A stretch of DNA of 5,370 bases. Origin: Pseudomonadota bacterium. Lineage in GTDB: Bacteria > Desulfobacterota > JADFVX01. The stretch's first letter is position 1; each line of letters opens with the position of its first letter. The notes under the pieces are model-generated. The model saw only the letters and a program-made list of their open reading frames with translations, was not told the DNA's origin and made no database searches. Below are positions 1 to 5,370 of the stretch, piece after piece. The position numbers and the translations under genes are program-made. The DNA lies in NCBI GenBank assembly GCA_015222555.1, contig JADFVM010000311.1, positions 1 to 5,370 of the forward strand, read 5' to 3'.

Positions 1-1080
1 ACCGGCTTTCCTCATGCCGTATTCGCTGCCTTTTTGCTGGCCCAGTCCGAAGCCATCTTCCATCTCCCTGTAATAGAGTTTCCCTTCAGCCCTGGCAGAG
101 ATCTGTTTGATTTCAGCCAGATAAGCCTTGCCATCTCTTGACAGACCGATATATTCAGAGTCGGTTGAGGCAATTTCCCCACTGACAGAGATAGTTTTGG
201 TTAGATTGGCCTTAACATCGAGGCCGTAAAGATCTCCTTCTCCACCGGATGTACCTTCATGGATGTGAGACAGCCCCGTTGTCAATGCTCCTCCTAAAGA
301 TTTGACAGCGCCTCGACCACCATAATTGAATGATGTATCGGATGAATTATTGGTCTCGTAATCGACTACGATGTAGACGGGATTGAAATTCTGGTCTGTA
401 CTGAATACGGCCTCCCTGAAGAAAATGGTACCTTCATCATAGTCTATACTGTAATCTACATGTCTTGTGAGCTTTCTTGAAGAGATAATAATTTCACTCC
501 TGAACCTGTCCCTGACTTCAATTTCGACAGATTCTGAATTGATGACGATGTTGTTCTTTGAAAGCGAGTAAAGACCCGATGTCCCGTCTCCTCGTATTTC
601 GTCTTTCACAAAGGCATTTGCCGTTTCACTTGCAAAGATGTTGTACTCAAATTTTTCTCCCTTCATCTCTGACTTGAAGCCGTTCATGCTCCTGTTGTAA
701 CGGGAGAGTTCAGAAATGGTCAGTCCCGTATCGTAGTCCCCGAAAAGGGCATAGAACCTGCCACGTTCGATTTTCAGGTAGAGTTTTCTTGCGCTGGCGG
801 CATCATGCTGCTGTTCACTGCCGTCACCGTAGAGGGTGTAATACTGGTCCGGATCAACGGTCTGGTGCAACTTCTCTCTCTCAAGGCCACTTCTCTTATC
901 GCTGTCATAGGCCATGGTAAGCAGCCACTCCCCCTTTATTCTTCCTCTGGCGTAGAGGGCGACTCTGCCGTCGTAATAGAGATCTTCTTCAATGTCATTT
1001 TCATTGATGGATGTCATATTGCCGTTAAGCGTATTATAAGCTGCAGTACCTTCACCAAAACCGACGAGAATCCAGTCCCG
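1..1080 (-). other. Probable outer-membrane beta-barrel region, incomplete (residues about 1226-1585)
   Basis: From ARDWILVGFGEG (W1228) the sequence changes to short alternating strands rich in Tyr, Phe, Gly and charged residues, such as RVALYARGRIKGEWLLTMAY, KLYLKIERGRFYALFGDYDTG, and YGLDVKANLTKTISVSGEIAS. A DYSIDYDEGTIFF segment (1434-1446) precedes NPVYIVVDYE. It resembles a pattern I recall from several large outer-membrane proteins, where it precedes or joins barrel strands. The number of strands and the terminal aromatic residue typical of BAM substrates cannot be seen because the gene runs off the window. Alternative reading: a further non-barrel beta domain. Confidence 0.55.
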
Positions 1081-4000
1081 GGCTTCAGAGGTAAGCCAGC
1101 TTCTTACTTCTTTCTCCTCCTTTGCCAGTCTTAGCCTGAGCACAACTTCACCTGTTTTGGTGGTGGGAGCGAGCTTTATGTAAGCGATACCATCTTTTTC
1201 TATCTTGTAACGATAACTATCTTTCTTACCGCCTGTGATTCCTTCCTTCCTTACATCTTCAAAGAAATCATTGGAACTGTGGGGCGGATCAACGGAAAAC
1301 TGACCTATAAGTCCTTCTCTTGCGGGCTCTCCACTTTTATCGGTTAATTTTACCGCTATTACTGGAGATGATTTACCATTGGCAACGAGGAAAGATTTTT
1401 CTTCTACCATCTCTGCCTTCACGGGAATACCCGCATAATGGATAGTTCTTTCTATACGCTCCTTCTCTTTTCCTTCACTGTCAAGGGTAATTGATAAAAA
1501 TCTGTTTTCCCCTTCTTTTAAATGAATACCAAGCCAAACGCTTTTTGTTACTTCACCTGAGGCACTTTTGATTGTACCATCGTAATGAAGGGCGCTCACT
1601 CTCTCACCATCGAGATAGAGCTTCACCCTCTCTTTGCTATCATGCTTAATAATTACCTTTGTACTTGGAATAGCAGGATAATAACCCTCTTTCGGCCAGA
1701 GCAATGCAAATCCGGGACTATCATCTCTTAGAGCTTTGTCAAAATCGCTCACTATCTCCACCGTTTTTTGTTCTTCCCACCTTTCACCCGGTCTTAGTCC
1801 CTTGGTCTCAACTTTTTCTAAACCACTTTCATCCTTTAACTGGTCAAGGTGTGACCACAGTATTTGTTTTTCAGATTCCACCTTCAGTTCAACACGGCGA
1901 TTCAGTGCTCTCCCAACTTCCGTATCGTTGGTTGATATCGGTTCGTCGGGGCCGCGTCCGTCGAAAGATAATTGGAGAGGATTGAGATTAAGAGCATCTA
2001 TTATGTGACGACCCACACTTTCCGCCCTTGCATTAGAGAGTGAGTAGTTGTCGGTAAAGATATTCCATGATCTTTCCCTTATGTCCAGGGAGTCTGTATG
2101 CCCTGTAACATATATATGGGTGACTGAAGAAGCTCTAAGTAATTCGATGAGATCGTCAAGCTGCCTCTTGTAGTCTTCGCCAAGATCGGCACTGAGTGGT
2201 TCGAAGTGAGGTCTCAGTATGATGTCAGGATTGATTGCCATCTTTTTTTCTTCTATGTTCTCCAGGATATTTTCTACCATTGGAGTTCTGACATTTTTTC
2301 TCTCGGGAGTGTCAACAGTGATTAGGGATTGGGTTACAAGTGTTTTATATCCTTCAGCGGAAGTGACTTGAGCCGAAAATTTTACTTCATTCTTCATCCC
2401 GGCAGCCCCCCTTCCAATATTATAGGTGAGTGAGTTACCCATAATAAAAGGATCCTCCAGAACTTCATTGCCGTAAAGGCTGCTTCCGGTCATGTAGGCG
2501 GCTCCGTCGGGGAGAAGGACGGTAAGCCTCATGTTTCTGACATCAACCTTGCCTATTGAGAAAGGAATGATGTAATCAACAATCCTTTTTTCTCCTTTGA
2601 TCCGCTCATTTTTTATGGCATCCTTGATCTCCTTTGTTAACTTGTCATCGGTATTTTTGTCAATGATAAACGTCTGGTTAATTCCCGATGAATAATTCCG
2701 GAAAGAGGGCTCCTTTTCACCCTTTTCATCTTTTTTAAAGCTGCTCTTCATCTCAAGCTCTACCTCTCCATCCATCCGGGCTTTGAGGGCGAGGTGGAAG
2801 TCGGATCTCCAGAGTGTTCCCCCCTGGAGGTCTACAAACTGGGAGAAAGATCTTCCGGCAAAGCGGTTGTTTTTATAGCAGGAGACAATTTCGTACATGG
2901 GAGGAATGGTGTCTACATCGAGCTGTACCACATGGGTTCCCGGTGTAACTCCCTTGAAATGGAACATGCCTTTTTTGTCGGATATGACAGACGTTCCATC
3001 TTCCATATAGATCCTCACCCCTCCTACGGTTATCTTTTCAGCACCGTCCTTGCAGGCATCGGCAAAGATCTGTCCTGCGATGATGGTTTCACTCCTCATT
3101 AGGTCTTCTTTTACAATAACCGTTGCTTTGGCAATATTGGATGCCATTCCGCCGTCACCCGTTGCCCTTGCCATGTTATGGGCGTCACCCCTTTTTGCAC
3201 CTGAGGCAACAAGGGTTACATAGGTAAAGGTTTGACCCGTTCCAGTTGCCAGCGTACCTATATTAATAGAAAGTGTTCTGCCATCAGGTGAGATAAAAGG
3301 CTCAACACCCCCTATGCCTCCTATCTTTAAAGAACCTTTTTCATACCTGAATCCAAGGGGGAGTACGTCTGTCAGTGTCGTATTGGTAATATCATTGGCC
3401 GTACCATTGATAACCTCCACTTCGTATGGGAGAAAATCACCATGAGAGACAAAAGATTTTAAGGCCTTTTTACGAACATAGAGGTCTGTAATCAGTGGAT
3501 CGACAGGATAATCGATATGAAGAGCGGGGCCGGGATTAACGACAAAGGCCTCACCTCTTGAGCCGGGATTTACAATTGCAAAGGGAGCTCCGGGAAGCGT
3601 CTGAAGGTCGGCAGTGTTCACTACCGACGGCGCCTCATAACCTGATGGAGGTGTAACGTCGAGACGGTAGTTTCCAGGCAAAACAAAGGGAAATCTATAG
3701 TTGCCGGGAGAGAAGTAATAAAGGGTGCCGCCTGAATCTGTGGCCGTGCCACCTGATGTGATGGTAGACGGGTAGATACTTACGCCGTCATCGCCAAAAA
3801 CCGTGGCTGCAAGCCCCGTATTTGCATCAATGAGTGTCACTGTAACACCATCAACAGGGTTGCCGTTATCACTATTAAAGATAAGGCCAAAGGGATCGAT
3901 GAGAGCGGCTAAGGTCGTCATATCCGTTCCATCACTGCTGTCTGTATAAGATACCTGCGTCGATGACCCGGCTGTCACGGAGATTGTCCCATCATAGGAA

Positions 4001-4755
4001 GTTGCGGCAGCCGTTGTTGTCATAAGATAGCCCACAAAAACACCCGTATCAGGCCCCGTCTCGTAGAGGCGCAAAACTTCAGGATCTCCCGTTCCATCAT
4101 TGCTAAGCGTCACAGTGACAGTCTCAATTACAAGACTATCCACATTCTGATCTATATCTGTCAGCTTTATAAAAATAACGTTGCCGGCATGAAAAAGGGT
4201 CGATGGCACCAGAGGGATGGGGTTTGAAAGATCAAGAGGCACTGCCCAACCAAAAGGTGTCGGTGCAGCCATTGAGACTAAAGGTCCGCCGCTTCCACCA
4301 CTTGCATAGTCACTGTTGTTTACAAGAATATTTTCCGGTGTTGGATGAGAAGGCGCATACTGCATGAATTCTATCAGCGAAGGTGTACGATATGTAACTG
4401 TTGTCACATCTACAGTATTCGATAATCTTGAAAGTGGGCCTGAAGCGCCAACAGAATATTCTGCCGATGCAGTATTGCTGATGACAACACCTGCAGGCAG
4501 GGCAGCATTTGCCAATGATGGGAACATCACAAAAATGAATAGAAGAAGATTCGCCTTTCTCAATCCATATCCAAAAACTAAGGAGATGAATCGAGAGAGG
4601 CGGGCCGGACGGGGCGTACCCCCTCCGGCCATCCTGCTCAAATTAAAGGTTAAAAGAAGTCTGCCCGCAAAAGCGCGCAAAACAGCGCATGCTCCGGCAG
4701 TAAAGCCGGAGCAGATGCGCCGAAGTGCAGCTGCTATGCGAGACAGTTGAATCAT
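1..4755 (-). CDS. Large DUF11 / SdrD-B-like / OmpA-domain outer-membrane protein, C-terminus beyond window
   Basis: The frame is open for 1585 codons from ATG at 4755 to the window edge, so the C-terminus is missing. I chose this ATG because GAGAGG lies 5 bases upstream and the preceding gene stops 18 bp before it. Residues 1-84 form a long n-region and signal peptide ending SLANA. Beta-rich modules follow: one with an ETGPDTGVF motif (about 190-272), a prealbumin-like one (286-420, starting IDPFG), DUF11 (about 421-550), SdrD-B-like (about 553-657, with C568 and C626), and a second DUF11-like sandwich (about 690-830). Next come an OmpA-like domain (846-960: GHTD 885-888, R910, NRRVEL 952-957) and two Ig-like modules (about 1017-1222). 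From about 1226 the chain has alternating polar and hydrophobic strands with GDYDTG at 1339-1344 and DYSIDYDEG at 1434-1442, which I read as an outer-membrane barrel. Known of the family: OmpA-like domains bind diaminopimelate in peptidoglycan. Inferred: an outer-membrane anchor or display protein. Its exact function is unknown. It is likely co-transcribed with the upstream DUF11 gene. Confidence 0.9.
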   Translation of the reverse strand, partial: MIQLSRIAAALRRICSGFTAGACAVLRAFAGRLLLTFNLSRMAGGGTPRPARLSRFISLVFGYGLRKANLLLFIFVMFPSLANAALPAGVVISNTASAEYSVGASGPLSRLSNTVDVTTVTYRTPSLIEFMQYAPSHPTPENILVNNSDYASGGSGGPLVSMAAPTPFGWAVPLDLSNPIPLVPSTLFHAGNVIFIKLTDIDQNVDSLVIETVTVTLSNDGTGDPEVLRLYETGPDTGVFVGYLMTTTAAATSYDGTISVTAGSSTQVSYTDSSDGTDMTTLAALIDPFGLIFNSDNGNPVDGVTVTLIDANTGLAATVFGDDGVSIYPSTITSGGTATDSGGTLYYFSPGNYRFPFVLPGNYRLDVTPPSGYEAPSVVNTADLQTLPGAPFAIVNPGSRGEAFVVNPGPALHIDYPVDPLITDLYVRKKALKSFVSHGDFLPYEVEVINGTANDITNTTLTDVLPLGFRYEKGSLKIGGIGGVEPFISPDGRTLSINIGTLATGTGQTFTYVTLVASGAKRGDAHNMARATGDGGMASNIAKATVIVKEDLMRSETIIAGQIFADACKDGAEKITVGGVRIYMEDGTSVISDKKGMFHFKGVTPGTHVVQLDVDTIPPMYEIVSCYKNNRFAGRSFSQFVDLQGGTLWRSDFHLALKARMDGEVELEMKSSFKKDEKGEKEPSFRNYSSGINQTFIIDKNTDDKLTKEIKDAIKNERIKGEKRIVDYIIPFSIGKVDVRNMRLTVLLPDGAAYMTGSSLYGNEVLEDPFIMGNSLTYNIGRGAAGMKNEVKFSAQVTSAEGYKTLVTQSLITVDTPERKNVRTPMVENILENIEEKKMAINPDIILRPHFEPLSADLGEDYKRQLDDLIELLRASSVTHIYVTGHTDSLDIRERSWNIFTDNYSLSNARAESVGRHIIDALNLNPLQLSFDGRGPDEPISTNDTEVGRALNRRVELKVESEKQILWSHLDQLKDESGLEKVETKGLRPGERWEEQKTVEIVSDFDKALRDDSPGFALLWPKEGYYPAIPSTKVIIKHDSKERVKLYLDGERVSALHYDGTIKSASGEVTKSVWLGIHLKEGENRFLSITLDSEGKEKERIERTIHYAGIPVKAEMVEEKSFLVANGKSSPVIAVKLTDKSGEPAREGLIGQFSVDPPHSSNDFFEDVRKEGITGGKKDSYRYKIEKDGIAYIKLAPTTKTGEVVLRLRLAKEEKEVRSWLTSEARDWILVGFGEGTAAYNTLNGNMTSINENDIEEDLYYDGRVALYARGRIKGEWLLTMAYDSDKRSGLEREKLHQTVDPDQYYTLYGDGSEQQHDAASARKLYLKIERGRFYALFGDYDTGLTISELSRYNRSMNGFKSEMKGEKFEYNIFASETANAFVKDEIRGDGTSGLYSLSKNNIVINSESVEIEVRDRFRSEIIISSRKLTRHVDYSIDYDEGTIFFREAVFSTDQNFNPVYIVVDYETNNSSDTSFNYGGRGAVKSLGGALTTGLSHIHEGTSGGEGDLYGLDVKANLTKTISVSGEIASTDSEYIGLSRDGKAYLAEIKQISARAEGKLYYREMEDGFGLGQQKGSEYGMRKAG
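1876..2220 (-). other. OmpA-like peptidoglycan-binding domain inside the large protein (residues 846-960)
   Basis: The segment opens with ILRPHFEPLSADL, a variant of the usual first strand of OmpA_C domains. It then carries YVTGHTD ending at D888, LSNARAESVG with R910, and GRALNRRVELKV near the end. D888 and R910 correspond to the two diaminopimelate contacts described for Acinetobacter baumannii OmpA (D271 and R286). They are 22 residues apart here instead of 15, because of an extra charged segment (DIRERSWNIFTDNY) after GHTD. Both key residues are kept, so peptidoglycan binding is expected. The domain is internal rather than at the C-terminus. Confidence 0.85.
4603..4630 (-). repeat. Second GC-rich inverted repeat in the 5' end of the large gene
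   Basis: The arms at 4603-4614 and 4619-4630 pair as GGCCGGA/TCCGGCC plus GGGG/CCCC, with one C-C mismatch (4610 against 4623) and the tetraloop 4615-4618. Eleven of twelve positions pair. It lies about 55 bases downstream of the first hairpin in transcript direction and just before the hydrophobic signal-peptide codons. No T-run follows closely, so it is not a convincing intrinsic terminator. With the other hairpin it defines a short GC-rich block distinct from the surrounding gene. Confidence 0.7.
4685..4720 (-). repeat. Strong GC-rich inverted repeat (hairpin) in the 5' end of the large gene
   Basis: The arms at 4685-4698 and 4705-4720 pair as an 8-bp inner stem (GCTCCGGC/GCCGGAGC) and a 6-bp outer stem (GCGCAT/ATGCGC), separated by a 2-base AG bulge on one side. 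The loop is 4699-4704. In the mRNA the hairpin begins about 35 bases after the start codon and is followed by T-rich stretches interrupted by GCGCGC. That is not a clean terminator tail. It could slow ribosomes or RNA polymerase, or be a REP-like palindromic element. It overlaps codons for residues about 12-24 if ATG 4755 is used. Confidence 0.75.
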
Positions 4756-4760
4756 ATTAT

Positions 4761-4766
4761 CCTCTC
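4761..4766 (-). promoter_or_regulatory. Ribosome binding site of the large gene
   Basis: On the minus strand GAGAGG is followed by ATAAT and then ATG at 4755, a 5-base spacing. It lies inside the 18-bp gap after the upstream stop codon and is the main reason for choosing ATG 4755. The later candidate starts at 4632 (ATG) and 4563 (TTG) have no comparable purine-rich site. The gap is too short for a separate promoter, so translation may also be coupled to the upstream gene. Confidence 0.75.
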
Positions 4767-4773
4767 GTTACCC

Positions 4774-5370
4774 TTACTGGATGATAACGTTGAAGACAAT
4801 AGATACAGAGTCACCTGGTGGTAGTTCACCGTCGGCAACAACACCGTCACCGCTAAGAACGGTAGTCATTGTTGCCGTGATGGCGCCTCCCGTTGCCGAA
4901 CCGTCATGCACTATTCCATCAGCAGTTAAAGTGGTGAAATAGCTCGGACTTGCCGGAAGCGTCCTCGTTGCTGACACATAGGTTACCCTGAAACCGTTAC
5001 CTGCTGCATTTTCAGGAGGACCTGTTGCTGGAGCTACTCCTGTATCAAGTATAAGGTCAGGATCTATGGCAATCACCGTCGCTGTCAGCGTATCGGTGAT
5101 TGTTGTAAGCTGAGCATTTGCCGTAGCGCCTGCTGCATTTGCCACGGTAATGGTGTACTGTATATAGGCACCTGGGATCGCCTTTGGATTAGTGTTGCCA
5201 TTAAAAGGATCCCAATGAGTCACTGCCGTTTTGGTAACCGTTAGTATGGCGGAAGCGACCACATAGTCATCCTGGCTTGAGTGAATGCCGTCAGTTGCAG
5301 CATCATTGGCCGTATCACTACCCTGGGCATCGGCAAAGACGGTCTGAACCGTTAGGAGTGTATTGCCTAC
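4774..5370 (-). CDS. DUF11-repeat secreted/surface protein, C-terminal part only
   Basis: The frame is open from the right window edge through 198 codons to TAA at 4776-4774, so the N-terminus and any signal peptide lie outside. A GTG codon at 5262 is internal, because the same frame continues upstream with matching composition (TVFADAQGSDTAND near visible residues 9-22). Visible residues 41-198 look like one DUF11/TIGR01451-type beta-sandwich. It begins AILTVTK (41-47) and continues with NPKAIPGAYIQYTITV (61-76), a typical first-strand signature of that family. It then has a TDTLTATV strand and ends with PPGDSVSIVFNVIIQ just before the stop, the usual last strand of such domains. The protein is rich in Thr, Ala, Gly and Asp, poor in Lys, and has no Cys in the visible part, as expected for a secreted structural protein. 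No C-terminal sorting signal (LPXTG or PEP-CTERM type) is seen. It lies 18 bp upstream of the large outer-membrane protein gene and is probably in the same operon. Its partners and ligand are unknown. Confidence 0.85.
   Translation of the reverse strand, partial: VGNTLLTVQTVFADAQGSDTANDAATDGIHSSQDDYVVASAILTVTKTAVTHWDPFNGNTNPKAIPGAYIQYTITVANAAGATANAQLTTITDTLTATVIAIDPDLILDTGVAPATGPPENAAGNGFRVTYVSATRTLPASPSYFTTLTADGIVHDGSATGGAITATMTTVLSGDGVVADGELPPGDSVSIVFNVIIQ

Larger units (their letters stand above)
4504..4755 (-). other. Signal peptide with an unusually long Arg-rich n-region (residues 1-84)
   Basis: Residues 65-84 (4563-4504) are a textbook Sec signal: LRKA, a hydrophobic core LLLFIFVMF, then PSLANA with a likely cut after A84. 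The 64 residues before it contain nine Arg, two Cys and no Asp or Glu, and include PRPARLSR at about 48-55. If translation starts at ATG 4755, this is an extended signal peptide, somewhat like the extended signal regions of large autotransporters, though I see no match to their conserved motif. If translation starts at TTG 4563, the signal would be a normal 20 residues and the preceding DNA would be an untranslated leader. The ribosome binding site favours the long form; base composition and hairpins leave the short form open. Confidence 0.7.

Noticed and set aside
805..1134. A 109-codon plus-strand reading frame with a hydrophobic start
   Set aside because: It is antisense to the well-formed barrel-like region (W1228 to GDYDTG), and the hydrophobic look comes from the complement of acidic and Lys codons.
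1704..2008. Two overlapping plus-strand reading frames of 93 and 90 codons
   Set aside because: They lie opposite the end of the OmpA domain and the following linker. Neither has a start signal or a domain, and they overlap each other in different frames.
2794..3102. A 102-codon plus-strand reading frame
   Set aside because: It lies exactly opposite the SdrD-B-like domain of the large protein, and its sequence shows no recognisable domain. It is a shadow of the real gene.
4685..4720. The hairpin as an intrinsic terminator of the upstream gene
   Set aside because: It lies inside the next open frame, about 55-90 bases past the stop codon, and the tail is interrupted by GCGCGC rather than being a continuous T-run.
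4364..4750. A 128-codon plus-strand reading frame opposite the 5' end of the large gene
   Set aside because: It is antisense to the signal peptide and first domains, has no convincing ribosome binding site, and its basic low-complexity product mirrors the GC-rich hairpin block. The minus-strand frame has clear domains over the same stretch.
5260..5262. GTG as the start codon of the upstream gene
   Set aside because: The same frame stays open to the window edge with the same Thr/Ala/Asp-rich composition, and no ribosome binding site precedes the GTG. The gene is cut by the window rather than starting here.

Overview
The window is filled by two genes, both on the minus strand and both cut by a window edge. 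Together they look like an envelope-protein operon of a Gram-negative bacterium: a Sec-type signal peptide, an OmpA-like peptidoglycan-binding domain and a C-terminal segment that looks like an outer-membrane beta-barrel. Base composition is in the mid-40s % GC by eye. The family style (DUF11 repeats, SdrD-B-like domain, OmpA domain, barrel) recalls large proteins of the former Deltaproteobacteria and relatives. That assignment is from memory of the families and is weak.

Right edge, 5370 to 4774 (minus): the last 198 codons of a secreted or surface protein rich in Thr, Ala and Asp. It ends in a DUF11-type (TIGR01451-like) beta-sandwich repeat. Its start lies outside the window.

After an 18-bp gap with a good ribosome binding site, 4755 to 1 (minus): an uninterrupted reading frame of 1585 codons with no stop in the window. 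Visible layout: a very long Arg-rich n-region and signal peptide (1-84); beta-rich modules (about 190-272 and 286-420); a DUF11 domain (about 421-550); an SdrD-B-like domain carrying the only two mature cysteines (about 553-657); another DUF11-like sandwich (about 690-830); an OmpA-like peptidoglycan-binding domain (846-960); two Ig-like modules (about 1017-1110 and 1110-1222); and an outer-membrane barrel-like region from about 1226 to the edge.

The first about 150 bases of the large gene are unlike the rest. They are about 61% GC by hand count, hold two strong GC-rich hairpins, and encode a stretch with nine Arg and no Asp or Glu before a normal signal peptide. This could be an extended signal peptide, a palindromic element captured at the 5' end of the gene, or a translated leader that tunes expression between the two genes.

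The two genes are probably co-transcribed. A reasonable but untested model is that the large protein sits in the outer membrane, is tied to peptidoglycan through its OmpA domain, and helps display, export or anchor the upstream DUF11 protein. No RNA genes, CRISPR arrays, insertion sequences or origins were seen.
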